Shown here: positions 46,000-54,290 of the stretch, piece by piece | How positions within the stretch are numbered: position 1 is the stretch's first letter | Layout: every line of letters begins with the position of its first letter | Assembly (NCBI RefSeq): GCF_040362765.1 | Contig: NZ_BAABWK010000001.1 | Coordinates: 62,001 to 126,000, forward strand | Direction: 5' to 3' | Origin: Pyruvatibacter sp. HU-CL02332 | GTDB taxonomy: Bacteria; Pseudomonadota; Alphaproteobacteria; CGMCC-115125 | DNA: 64,000 nt | The notes under the pieces: model-generated | The model's database searches: none | Seen by the model: the letters and a program-made list of their open reading frames with translations, nothing else | What the model was told of the DNA's origin: nothing | Translations under genes and position numbers: made by a program

Positions 46000-46626
46000 A
46001 TGGGTAGCATGGCAGAGATCGAGCACGATGAACGCCGCACATATCAGCGGATTCCCGTTGGCTACACGTCTCGTTGCCTGATGCCTGACGGTGGCGAGTA
46101 CGAAGGCAAGGTGTCCAACATCTCTGCCTGCGGCTGCTACATCGAGCTCGATGCCTTTGCGACCCGGCCCGACCCCGCCCAGCGCGTGGTTGCCTATGTC
46201 GACAAACTCGGCCGGTTTGAAGGCATTGTTGTCCGAAGCACCGAAGACGGCTTTGCCCTTCAGCTTGAAATGACGCCGCCCAAGCGTGAGCGGTTCGCAG
46301 CCATGCTGACCAAGGTTGCCAACGGCGATCAGGCAGCCCTTGAAGAAATCCGCCGCCACCCCCGCGTGGACGCGGCTGACAAGCCAACGACACTGAAGCT
46401 CGCCAACGGGTCAACAGGCAGCTGCAAGATCATCGACATGTCTTTGAGCGGTGCTTCCGTTGAGACCCATCTGCGCCCCACCATCGGTGTGTTCGTGGAA
46501 CTGGGCCGCATGAGTGGGCGCGTCGTGCGTCATCACGAAAACGGGTTTGCTGTCGAATTTGCTGAAGTGGCCCCCACACCCAAGGCCGTGATGCGCCACT
46601 TCGAGCCGACGCACCAGGCCATGTAG
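46000..46626 (+). CDS. Tandem PilZ domain c-di-GMP receptor
   Basis: A 208-residue protein with two PilZ domains. Domain 1 has RRTYQRIPV with KVSNISACGCYIEL (N-x-S-x-x-G); domain 2 has RRHPRVDAADK with IIDMSLSGASVET (D-x-S-x-S-G). Both c-di-GMP contact motifs are kept. No output domain is fused. ATG 46000 has GGAG about ten bases upstream. In an organism with a holdfast this could act in surface or motility control. Confidence 0.88.
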   Translation: MGSMAEIEHDERRTYQRIPVGYTSRCLMPDGGEYEGKVSNISACGCYIELDAFATRPDPAQRVVAYVDKLGRFEGIVVRSTEDGFALQLEMTPPKRERFAAMLTKVANGDQAALEEIRRHPRVDAADKPTTLKLANGSTGSCKIIDMSLSGASVETHLRPTIGVFVELGRMSGRVVRHHENGFAVEFAEVAPTPKAVMRHFEPTHQAM

Positions 46627-46726
46627 CCTGCGGGCCTCCCAAGACGGAGGCATGAGACATCGTGTCAGTCTCGGCCACAAAAATGCCACTGGACCAATAA
46701 GCCTCAAGGCCAGTAGCGTCCGCCTT

Positions 46727-47794
46727 ATGACATCGATTCAGTCCACCTTTTTTGCACCTGCTGTAGCTGCCGGCATTACCCTGCTTGCGGCTTCTGTCAC
46801 ATCAGCCACACCTGCCTTTGCTGCGTCAGACGCCTGCACCAAGGAACGACACAGCATTGCCTCCGTGCAGATTGAAAATGATCTGTTCGGCAACGGCGCT
46901 GACCGCAACTACACCCATGGAACGGCAGCCTCTTTGGTGTCAGCTGGTCCCGTACCGCAAATCCTCAAGGATATTGGCGACGGCACGCCGGGCTTTCGCA
47001 ACAGTGACCGCATGCAGTTCTCTGTCTCTTTGGGACAATCGATTTTCACACCGGACGACATCTCCACGCCCACGCTGCAGCGCGACGACCGGCCCTATGC
47101 GGGTTGGTTGAACATGGGCTTTGGCGTGGTTGCCTTCCACGATGGCTGCAATGGCGAACCAGGACGCATCGACGCCCTTGAGATCGCCATCGGTGTGGTC
47201 GGGCCATGGTCACAGGCAGACGATGTTCAAACCACCTGGCATGACTGGATCGACACCGTCGAACCGCGCGGCTGGCGCAACCAGCTGAAGAACGAGCCCG
47301 GCATCGTCCTCACCTATGAACGCCGCCTGCCGCGCTCCATTGATGTCCAGTGGATCGAAGACGCACTGCCGTTCCGACTTGAAGCCGACGCGACCCCACA
47401 TTTTGGCTTTTCTGCTGGCAACATTTTCACTCATGCCGTCGCCGGCGCCACCTTGCGGGTGGGCACGGACCTCAGATCCACAGACGGCGTGCCGCGCATA
47501 CGTCCCAGCCTGCCGGGATCTGCCTATTTCGAACCAAGCGACAGCATCGACTGGCAATTGTTCGCGGGAACGGAAGTGCGCGCTGTGGCCCGCAACATCT
47601 TTCTGGACGGCAATACCTTCCGCAAAAGCCACCGGGTGGAAAAAGAGCCACTGGTGGCAGATTTCCAGGCCGGGCTGTCCGTCACGGTTGGACGGGCCCG
47701 CATCAGCTTCACCAATATCTGGCGAAGCAAGGAATTCGTGAAACAGGACGCCTGGGACGAATTCGGCTCAATTTCGGCCGCTTTTCACTTCTAA
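46727..47794 (+). CDS. LpxR-like lipid A deacylase family protein (DUF2219)
   Basis: A 355-residue outer-membrane barrel. A signal peptide ends near TPAFA-A. The LpxR/DUF2219 motifs ASVQIENDLFGNGADRNYTHG (catalytic-type Asn, Asp and His) and RDDRPYAGWLNMG are present, and the protein ends with a barrel-type strand SISAAFHF. LpxR removes the 3'-acyloxyacyl chain of lipid A; whether this one does so here is inferred. ATG 46727 begins the signal. Confidence 0.85.
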   Translation: MTSIQSTFFAPAVAAGITLLAASVTSATPAFAASDACTKERHSIASVQIENDLFGNGADRNYTHGTAASLVSAGPVPQILKDIGDGTPGFRNSDRMQFSVSLGQSIFTPDDISTPTLQRDDRPYAGWLNMGFGVVAFHDGCNGEPGRIDALEIAIGVVGPWSQADDVQTTWHDWIDTVEPRGWRNQLKNEPGIVLTYERRLPRSIDVQWIEDALPFRLEADATPHFGFSAGNIFTHAVAGATLRVGTDLRSTDGVPRIRPSLPGSAYFEPSDSIDWQLFAGTEVRAVARNIFLDGNTFRKSHRVEKEPLVADFQAGLSVTVGRARISFTNIWRSKEFVKQDAWDEFGSISAAFHF

Positions 47795-47895
47795 GCCCCT
47801 CTGACGCAGACCGGCATTCCGTTTGGCAGGCAAAATGTCGCCAAATTGGGCTAGGATAAGGTGTGTGCATGACTGTTCACGCTTAGGAGAAAACC

Positions 47896-48399
47896 ATGCC
47901 CTTGAGCCTCAAGTCGTTGACCACCGGGTTTTTGGCCCTTTTCGGCGCCATTGCCATATTGGCTGCCTCCCCGAACCCCGCCCGCGCGGAATGCAGCGAC
48001 ACCAATACTGGCGGCATTGTTGGCGGGATCGCCGGTGCGGCCCTTGGCGGATGGCTCGGCTCACAATTCGGGTCCGGCGGCGGCAAGACCGCAGCAACCA
48101 TTGGCGGCGTGGTGCTTGGCGGCATCGCAGGGAACCAACTCGGCAAGAACCTCACCTGCGAAGATGAGGAATATGTCGAAGACACCACCTATGAGTCCCT
48201 GGAAACCGGCGAAGACGTCGCCTGGAGCAATCAGGACAGCGGCAATTATGGTCATGTACGCCCCGGCGAGGCCTATACCAATGCCCAGGGCCTAGAGTGC
48301 CGGACCTTCGAGCAGGAAATTTATGTCGAAGGACGTCCCGTGAAAGACACTGGCACCGCCTGCAAGCAGCCCGATGGCTCCTGGCAGATCAGTTCCTGA
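47896..48399 (+). CDS. Glycine-zipper surface protein (RT0821/Lpp0805 type)
   Basis: A 167-residue exported protein. After a signal (LKSLTTGFLALFGAIAILAAS...ARA) it has a glycine-zipper 2TM region (GGIVGGIAGAALGGWLGSQFG ... GGIAGNQLGKN, first motif quoted in part) and a C-terminal beta domain (GLECRTFEQEIYVEGRPVKDTGTACKQPDGSWQI) of the rickettsial 17-kDa-like surface antigen type. There is no lipobox Cys at the usual place. TAGGAGA precedes ATG 47896. Confidence 0.85.
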   Translation: MPLSLKSLTTGFLALFGAIAILAASPNPARAECSDTNTGGIVGGIAGAALGGWLGSQFGSGGGKTAATIGGVVLGGIAGNQLGKNLTCEDEEYVEDTTYESLETGEDVAWSNQDSGNYGHVRPGEAYTNAQGLECRTFEQEIYVEGRPVKDTGTACKQPDGSWQISS

Positions 48400-48818
48400 G
48401 CCTTTCCGGACAGAAAAAGCCGGTCTGACACGGTGATGGCACGGTCAGATCGGGCCGGTTGAAACTTTTTTCGAGTTTTTTGCATCTTTTTGGAGGCGCG
48501 ATTCTGATCTGGAATCGCGCCTTTTCGCTGTTTCAGCCTCCCCGATACCCGGCCAATCCGCTGCATATTCGCTCCAGCTTCAGCTCATAGCAGATGGTTT
48601 TTGGCTGAAACCCGGACTTTTTTGCCCGTCAGGACAATTCGGCACAAAACCCCATAAAAATCGAAGCGGAATCTAATCTGAATTGGCTCTTTCTGTACTT
48701 AAATATAGATGGGATTTACATTCACATCTACTCAAATACAGATGCCAATGTCAGAAGTATAGAAAAGGAATAAGCGCAACCTCTGCTCATCTTCCAGAGT
48801 AACCAAGGGGTTGGTTCA
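48400..48818. other. 419-bp intergenic region before BTLCP gene
   Basis: Holds the terminator at 48495-48521, a weaker upstream hairpin near 48421-48453 followed by CTTTTTT, and an AT-rich promoter zone. In that zone AAATATAGATG (48701-48711) and AAATACAGATG (48734-48744) form a direct repeat with 33-bp period, suggestive of an activator site. No ORF of note. Confidence 0.5.
48495..48521 (+). terminator. Rho-independent terminator
   Basis: A 10-bp stem GGCGCGATTC/GAATCGCGCC with loop TGATCTG and a TTTTC tail, 95 bases after the glycine-zipper gene. Confidence 0.85.
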
Positions 48819-49568
48819 ATGTTTATTCTTCGCAGCGCACTTATGCTGGCAGTCGTCTTCGCACTTGCCGCATGTCAAACCACCGGCAGTTCGGCTTCGC
48901 CCAACACACCGGCTCAATTTTCCAATGCAGCCATGCCTGTCTCCAGCCAGTCCGCCAGGACCATGGTGGAAGGCGACCGGGCGCGTCCGCCAATCGGCTA
49001 TATCGGCTTTTGCCTTCGCCACCGCGAAGACTGCGAGCCGGACGCGGGCATCACCACTGCATCCACAGGCGCCGCGACCACCGCAAACCTGTCTCATGTC
49101 GCTTTGACGCCGCAGAAGTGGCGCGAGCTGAATGATGTGAACACTTATTTCAACCGCACGGTCCGTCCGGTCGAAGACATCGACCTTGTGCAGAAAATTG
49201 AGTGGTGGAGCTATGCCATCAACTCAGCCGGTGACTGCGAGGACTATGTGCTTGAGAAACGCCGCGCTCTTATTGCGCGAGGCTGGCCTGCCGACGCCCT
49301 TCTGATCACTGTTGTCCGACAGTGGAATGGCCAAGGACATGCTGTGCTTACCGTCGTAACCGACAAGGGCGACCTTGTTCTCGACAACCTGGCAATGGGT
49401 ATCGTGTCTTTCGACAAGGCCCCCTACTCCTGGCTGATGCGTCAGTCCCGCCAGCACCCCATGCACTGGGTGAAGCTTAACGGTGAAGGTACGTCCGTCC
49501 AGACCGCTGCCCACACTGCTTCCACTCAGAGCTCCAACTTCGTGGCGGAGGGCACTTCGGGCCTCTAA
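48819..49568 (+). CDS. BTLCP periplasmic transglutaminase-like cysteine protease (LapG type)
   Basis: A 249-residue lipoprotein (lipobox VFALAAC). The protease domain shows PIGYIGFCLRHREDCEPD, the catalytic Cys motif SAGDCEDYVLEKRRALIARG, His motif GQGHAVLTVVTDKGDLVLDN and a C-terminal YSWLMRQS. This is the bacterial transglutaminase-like cysteine proteinase family; LapG members cleave surface adhesins under c-di-GMP control through LapD. No LapD or giant adhesin is in the window. Its 3' side carries the hairpin array at 49576-49715. Confidence 0.9.
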   Translation: MFILRSALMLAVVFALAACQTTGSSASPNTPAQFSNAAMPVSSQSARTMVEGDRARPPIGYIGFCLRHREDCEPDAGITTASTGAATTANLSHVALTPQKWRELNDVNTYFNRTVRPVEDIDLVQKIEWWSYAINSAGDCEDYVLEKRRALIARGWPADALLITVVRQWNGQGHAVLTVVTDKGDLVLDNLAMGIVSFDKAPYSWLMRQSRQHPMHWVKLNGEGTSVQTAAHTASTQSSNFVAEGTSGL

Positions 49569-49575
49569 TCGCGCC

Positions 49576-49715
49576 GACCCCGACGGAGGGTTTTCTGCCA
49601 CGAAACTCATCGATCCTGCCGGACAGCTGGATCAATACCCGACCCCGCCGGACAGCGAGGTCAAACTAAAGAAGGCCGATACCGCCGGACAGCGGTATCG
49701 GCCTTCCCGGTTTTT
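49576..49715 (+). ncRNA. Array of hairpins with identical CGGACA hexaloops, terminator-fused
   Basis: Three 22-nt units at 49612-49633, 49641-49662 and 49678-49699 each form a stem ending GC-CGGACA-GC. Stem pairs 3 and 4 change in concert (T-A/C-G/T-A and C-G/C-G/A-T), so structure is conserved with the loop. The third unit is extended to a perfect 15-bp stem (49671-49706) followed by TTTTT, a terminator. A degenerate fourth copy, GACCCCGACGGA then GGGT, starts at 49576. It begins 7 bases after the BTLCP stop and could be a 3'-UTR element or small RNA. Confidence 0.6.
49671..49715. terminator. Strong (probably bidirectional) terminator
   Basis: A 15-bp perfect stem GAAGGCCGATACCGC with its complement, loop CGGACA, followed by CCGGTTTTTC on the plus strand and by TTTAGTTTG on the minus strand. 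It lies between the convergent BTLCP and enoyl-CoA hydratase genes. Confidence 0.9.
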
Positions 49716-49735
49716 CAGGCACCTGTTGTCAGGTG

Positions 49736-50527
49736 CTAGCGGCCCTTCCACACGGGCTTGCGCTTCTGGGCAAATGCCATGGGCCCTTCGATCAGGTCTT
49801 CGCTCTTGAAGAGCGCGTGCACCGCGTCGTATTTGCCCGTCACGGCCTTTTCAAGATTTGCCTCGTCTAGGCCACCATAGACACTCTGCTTTGAGGCACG
49901 GATGGACATCGGGCTGCAGGCTTCAATCTGCTTCGCCCAGTTCATCGCCACGTCCATGAGGTCCGCATGCGGAGCAACTTCATTCACGAAGCCCAGCGTC
50001 TGACCTTCGGCCGCTGGAACCACACGACCCGTCAGGATCATGCCCATGGCCTGCTTTACAGGTATCTGGCGCGGCAACCGGTGCAGACCGCCGGCAAGTG
50101 CAGCAAGCCCCACCTTGGGTTCAGGCAACGCGAAGGTCGCCTTGTCTGACGCAATGATGAGATCGCAAGCCAGGGCGATTTCAAAACCGCCGCCCATGGC
50201 AACGCCATTGACCGCAGCAATCACAGGCTTGGTAATGCCATAGCGTGCCGTCAGACCCGCAAACCCGGTCTTGGGAACTTCAATCGCATTGCCTTCAGCC
50301 TGCCATTTGAGGTCGTTGCCCGCAGAAAACGCGCGGTCGCCGGCACCGGTAATAATGGCAACCCAAAGATCATCATCAGCCTCAAAAGCATCAAAGATCT
50401 TCTCAAGCTCAAAGTTGGCTGGTGGATGCAGCGAGTTCATCCGGTCAGGGCGGTTGATCGTGACCTTGAGCACATTGCCGTCTCGTTCAGCGGCAGAAAA
50501 CTCAAGATTGTTGAAGGCATCACTCAT
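49736..50527 (-). CDS. Enoyl-CoA hydratase/isomerase family protein
   Basis: A 263-residue crotonase-fold enzyme. Both hydratase glutamates appear kept, in MGGGFEIALACDLI and ALPEPKVGLAALAGG, so it likely hydrates 2-enoyl-CoA in fatty-acid or aromatic-acid breakdown. Oxyanion-hole strand GDRAFSAGNDLK is intact. ATG 50527 has GGAGCG upstream. Confidence 0.9.
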   Translation of the reverse strand: MSDAFNNLEFSAAERDGNVLKVTINRPDRMNSLHPPANFELEKIFDAFEADDDLWVAIITGAGDRAFSAGNDLKWQAEGNAIEVPKTGFAGLTARYGITKPVIAAVNGVAMGGGFEIALACDLIIASDKATFALPEPKVGLAALAGGLHRLPRQIPVKQAMGMILTGRVVPAAEGQTLGFVNEVAPHADLMDVAMNWAKQIEACSPMSIRASKQSVYGGLDEANLEKAVTGKYDAVHALFKSEDLIEGPMAFAQKRKPVWKGR

Positions 50528-50781
50528 GGGGCGCTCCGTGTGTTGATTGTTCGTTTGACGTCGCGTGTAGCGCCTGGAAGCCTGAAGCGCACACCACGTT
50601 CGCGGGCACAGTGCGACGGAGGCTCCGCCGCTTCAAGCCTGCCAAGCGCGCAAAGCACCATGCGCGCACAAAAAGCCCGATGGACCCTGCGTCGGCGCTT
50701 CCCTATTCTTTTTGGCGAAGCGTCTGAATTGATTCGGTGCCGATTTCATTCGTGCATCCGACAGCAAGCGGAGAAGCGCCC

Positions 50782-51159
50782 ATGACCGACCAGAACCAAT
50801 CGGCGGCTCCGGTTCACGAGGAGCACTCAAGCGCGCCGGACCCGTTGATGGCCCACATAACCTATGGCCTGTACGCCGTGGGTTTCCTCAACGGCCTGAC
50901 GGCGATCATCGGTGTCGTCATAGCCTATGTGCGCCGCCCGGATGTGAAAGGCACTTACCTTGAAAGCCATTTCACCTATCTGATCCGCACCTTCTGGATT
51001 TCGCTTCTCTACGGGATCATCTGCACACTGCTTTTGATCATCGGCATCGGCTTCATTCTTTTCTTCGCTCTGGCGATCTGGGTCATCTACCGGATTGTCA
51101 AAGGCTGGATCAGACTGGCAGATGCAAAACCGGTCGATGATCCGACCAGCTGGATTTAG
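50782..51159 (+). CDS. DUF4870-like small membrane protein
   Basis: A 125-residue protein from ATG 50782 with GGAGAAG upstream. Three membrane helices: HITYGLYAVGFLNGLTAIIGVVIAYV, TFWISLLYGIICTLLLIIGIG and ILFFALAIWVIYRIVKGWI; the intervening GTYLESHFTYLIRTFW is typical of DUF4870. Function unknown. The next gene begins 14 bases later and is probably co-transcribed. Confidence 0.82.
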   Translation: MTDQNQSAAPVHEEHSSAPDPLMAHITYGLYAVGFLNGLTAIIGVVIAYVRRPDVKGTYLESHFTYLIRTFWISLLYGIICTLLLIIGIGFILFFALAIWVIYRIVKGWIRLADAKPVDDPTSWI

Positions 51160-51173
51160 AAACACAGACACCC

Positions 51174-51809
51174 ATGAACGACGCGCCTCACACTCCCGCA
51201 GATGCAGACCTCGACGACCCGCTTGACGGGCGCTGGGTGCTGCAGGTCAGTGGGCGCATTTATGGCCCCTACACAGGTCACGCCCTGCGCGACTATGTGC
51301 GCGAGGGCCGCGTGGTTGCGAACTCAATGCTTGCACGTACCGGTCAGCCGGCGGGCGAAGAAGAATGGATGCATGCGGCTCAGGACCCGGTTTTAAGCCA
51401 GCTCTTCTCAGCAGCAGATGCAGAACTGGTGCCGGTCCGCCTAGAGAAGAATACGCCAGCGCCAACGGGTGCCGGCCCACAAGGTTTTGGATCAAAGAAG
51501 ACGCAGACCGACCGGCGCGACCAGCCAACATCATTCAACATCGTCATCATAACGGACGTGAAATCACGCTCGAGTGGTCCGCTTGAAAACGCCTTGATGT
51601 CGCTGGGACCGGCCTACAAGATTTCAGCAAATGTGTGGGTCGTACATACGCCATCCGGCGCACCGGAAGTCGTGAACCTGCTGACCCAACACTTGGGCGG
51701 CAGCGACCGGCTGTTCGTGGTGGACGCCACGCGTAACCGCACGGCCTGGTTCAACATGGGCCCGGAAACAGACGCCAAGATCAGGCAGGTCTGGAAGCAG
51801 AACAACTAA
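51174..51809 (+). CDS. GYF_2-domain protein with SinR/Cas2-like C-terminal domain
   Basis: A 211-residue protein. Residues about 18-80 are a GYF_2-type domain (RWVLQVSGRIYGPYTGHALR ... EWMHAAQDP). After a linker, residues about 121-195 look like the ferredoxin fold of SinR/Cas2-type proteins: FNIVIITDVKS, LMSLGPAYKISANVWVVHT and SDRLFVVDATRNRTAWF match the SLG-x-x-ESVW-x-x-x and DKLFVA-x-x-x-x-AAW pattern. Whether nuclease residues remain is unclear. It lies 14 bases after the DUF4870-like gene. Confidence 0.65.
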   Translation: MNDAPHTPADADLDDPLDGRWVLQVSGRIYGPYTGHALRDYVREGRVVANSMLARTGQPAGEEEWMHAAQDPVLSQLFSAADAELVPVRLEKNTPAPTGAGPQGFGSKKTQTDRRDQPTSFNIVIITDVKSRSSGPLENALMSLGPAYKISANVWVVHTPSGAPEVVNLLTQHLGGSDRLFVVDATRNRTAWFNMGPETDAKIRQVWKQNN

Positions 51810-51832
51810 GGTTGCTGTTTGGGCCGGACCGC

Positions 51833-52810
51833 CTACTGCTGCGGGCGTGCACCGGGAACCGGTACACCGGAGGCAGCATTATCCCCCACACCGCCACGCA
51901 AAGACAGTGGACCAGCCGGCGCTGACCCGGTTGCCGCACCCGTGCCACCACGGTCGGCAACTTCCGCATAAATTACCGCCGCCCGGCGCCACTGCTCAAA
52001 CATGGCCGCATTCATGGCACCGGCCGTCTGGCAGGTCTCGGCATTGTTGTCGCCCTCGTTACAGGACATGGTGGTCGTCAGCAGTTCCTGCTGGATCGCC
52101 AGACGCGTTTCAAAATCGTCGTAGTTTTCCGATGCAATAGCACGCTCTTTGAGGGTGGAGATGGCGCTACATCCAGCCTGCTGTCGCTCAAGCGCCAGCG
52201 CAACGGCACGGTGGCTCTCAGACAGATCACCGGCTTTCACAGCCCCGCACAGCCGCCCTGTAAGATGCGCCTGCACATGATCGAACAACCGGATCAGCTC
52301 ACGTTCGCGTGGCTCAAGCTGCGCGTACTGGGAGGCAAGTTCTTCACCCTCAGCCCCATCAAGCAGAACGACAGCGCCATCACTTGCCGGGCGCGGCGCC
52401 TGACCAAGCAAAGTCTCCACATCCACGCTGTCACGTGCCAGCGCGGCTTGAAGGGCATTGGCCATGTCAGGACGACCGGTGTCGCTGGACGGAATGTAGA
52501 GAAACTGAATGCCCAGTGGCCGGGTCTCAAACTGGAAGAACGCCTGGACGCCATCACGTTCCAGCAGGCCCTGAGCTCCCTCACCGACCCGCTGGCCATT
52601 GAGGGCAAAAACCTTGCCTGCAGAATCCGTGTACTGACCAACAACGCGACCATTGTCCTCAGCAATGCTGGCAACCACCCCTTCACTCAGGGCAAAGCCG
52701 ACATACCGGCCAGAGAACGTGCCACCGGATTGCGCATGGGCGGCAGAAAGCAGCCACAGGCTTGCCAACACTGCAGCCAGCAAACGAGACGTGATGACCC
52801 TAACCCGCAA
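51833..52810 (-). CDS. Secreted hypothetical protein, TTG start
   Basis: A 325-residue protein. I place the start at TTG 52810: AGGAG is seven bases upstream, overlapping the stop of the preceding gene, and the signal peptide (ITSRLLAAVLASLWLLSAAHA) follows at once. An ATG at 52855 would overlap that gene by 35 bp without a ribosome site. The mature part has a beta-rich first half (GTFSGRYVGFALSEGVVASI, FFQFETRPLGIQFLYIPSSD), then a helical half with Cys in GRLCGAV, AGCSAIST, MSCNEGDNNAETCQT. Family not recognised; predicted periplasmic. Confidence 0.7.
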   Translation of the reverse strand: MRVRVITSRLLAAVLASLWLLSAAHAQSGGTFSGRYVGFALSEGVVASIAEDNGRVVGQYTDSAGKVFALNGQRVGEGAQGLLERDGVQAFFQFETRPLGIQFLYIPSSDTGRPDMANALQAALARDSVDVETLLGQAPRPASDGAVVLLDGAEGEELASQYAQLEPRERELIRLFDHVQAHLTGRLCGAVKAGDLSESHRAVALALERQQAGCSAISTLKERAIASENYDDFETRLAIQQELLTTTMSCNEGDNNAETCQTAGAMNAAMFEQWRRAAVIYAEVADRGGTGAATGSAPAGPLSLRGGVGDNAASGVPVPGARPQQ

Positions 52811-52820
52811 CCGGAAACTC

Positions 52821-53660
52821 CTACTGACCCTTGAACTCAGGTTTGCGCTTCTCAAGGAACGCCATCATGCCTTCCTTCATATCTTCTGACCGCATTAACG
52901 GCAGAAGCTGCAGGTAGACGTGATGTACATGATCCGGGAACGTCTCGTTGAGTCCGATCCGCATCATGCGCTTGGAAGCCTGCACCGCCAAGGGGGCATT
53001 GTCAGCAATCTCGCGCGCCAACTTGCGGGCCTCACCCATGAGATCAGCAGCCGGGACCACCCGGGATGCCAGGCCCCATTCGACACTTTCTTCGGCTGAA
53101 AGCGTGCGGCCGGTAAAAATGAGTTCCGAGGCCTTTTCCCACCCGATCATCCGCGGCAGGAACCATGTCCCGCCGGACTCAGGCACCACACCGCGCTTGG
53201 TGAATGCGGCGGCCAGCTTGGCGGTGTCAGCCATCAATCGGATGTCACAGCCAAGAGCCGTATCCATGCCGTAGCCCGCAGCACCGCCATTGACGGCGCA
53301 AATGGTGGGGGTATCCATCGCCTGCATCACGGTTGGCGGCGTGTTGCGCAGGTCCAGCGTAGCGCTGACCTTGTTGCTGTTCATGCCACCACTGATGCCG
53401 CCACCGCCGGTGGCTTCTTCAAGATTGAGCCCGGCACAGAATGCGCGACCCGTGCCGGTGAGAATGACGCACCGCACGTCTTTGTCTTCTTCAGCCTTCA
53501 CCAGAAGAGCCGTCAGTTGCGACAGCATCTCACGTGAAATTGTGTTCATCCGCTCAGGTGCATTCAACGTGATGGTCGCAATGGCGTCCGTCACGTCATA
53601 CAGCACCTCGTTAGATGCCCCTGCGTCAGACACCTGCCCAAGATCATGCGCTTCGCTCAC
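52821..53660 (-). CDS. Enoyl-CoA isomerase, PaaG-like
   Basis: A 279-residue crotonase-fold enzyme. It lacks both hydratase glutamates (GYGMDTALGCDI; AAAFTKRG) and instead has GVVPESGGTWFLPRMIGW, the PaaG pattern VPDSGGTWFLPR with Glu for Asp. PaaG isomerises the 2-(epoxy)phenylacetyl-CoA of aerobic phenylacetate breakdown and other enoyl-CoAs. No other paa gene is here, so the physiological substrate is open. The downstream TTG gene is coupled to it. Confidence 0.82.
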   Translation of the reverse strand: MSEAHDLGQVSDAGASNEVLYDVTDAIATITLNAPERMNTISREMLSQLTALLVKAEEDKDVRCVILTGTGRAFCAGLNLEEATGGGGISGGMNSNKVSATLDLRNTPPTVMQAMDTPTICAVNGGAAGYGMDTALGCDIRLMADTAKLAAAFTKRGVVPESGGTWFLPRMIGWEKASELIFTGRTLSAEESVEWGLASRVVPAADLMGEARKLAREIADNAPLAVQASKRMMRIGLNETFPDHVHHVYLQLLPLMRSEDMKEGMMAFLEKRKPEFKGQ

Positions 53661-53719
53661 GATCGGCTCCTCCCGATTTGGTTGTTTTAATGGCTTTTGC
53701 CAACCCTAGCGCCGTTTGA

Positions 53720-54253
53720 TCAGTCCGCCAACTTGCGCATGTTCTGTGCAAACCGCTTCCAGTTTTCCACGTAATGCAGGGCTGACAGCTTGAGGGCAGC
53801 GCTGTCCTCGGGAGTCAACTCACGCACAACCTTTGCAGGGGACCCCACCGCCAGAACGCCATCGGGAATCTCCTTGCCTTCGGTCACCAGCGCGTGGGCA
53901 CCGATGATCGAGCCCTTGCCAATTTTCGCGCCATTGAGAACCGTAGACCCGATGCCGATAAGGGAGCCCTCGCCGATGGTGCAACCATGCAGCATGACCA
54001 TGTGCCCGATGGTGACATCCGGCCCGATGGTGAGCGGCATGCCGGGGTCTGAATGAAGCACGGACCCATCCTGCACATTGGAGCGCTCACCAATGGTGAT
54101 CGGTTCATTGTCGCCACGCACTGTGGCACCGAACCAGACACTTGCATCCGGCTTCATGATGACATTGCCCATGACAGATGCACTGGGGGCGACCCAGAAA
54201 TTGCCGTCGCCGGGCAGCTGTGGCTTGAGGTCGTCGAGTTCGTAAATCGCCAT
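53720..54253 (-). CDS. Gamma carbonic anhydrase family protein
   Basis: A 177-residue left-handed beta-helix protein of the gamma-CA/YrdA group. Hexapeptide repeats run from [16 protein letters not shown] to [16 protein letters not shown]. Three metal-type His are kept in [11 protein letters not shown] and [15 protein letters not shown] zinc-dependent hydratase or a structural homologue. ATG 54253 ([14 protein letters not shown]) is the conserved start. Confidence 0.92.
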   Translation of the reverse strand: MAIYELDDLKPQLPGDGNFWVAPSASVMGNVIMKPDASVWFGATVRGDNEPITIGERSNVQDGSVLHSDPGMPLTIGPDVTIGHMVMLHGCTIGEGSLIGIGSTVLNGAKIGKGSIIGAHALVTEGKEIPDGVLAVGSPAKVVRELTPEDSAALKLSALHYVENWKRFAQNMRKLAD

Positions 54254-54290
54254 GGTTAGAGCACTCCTGAGGATCATTTCCTCATCAGCG

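Noticed and set aside
51174-51809. Cas2-like domain as evidence of a CRISPR system
   Set aside because: No repeat-spacer array, cas1 or interference gene is present; SinR-type domains occur outside CRISPR loci.
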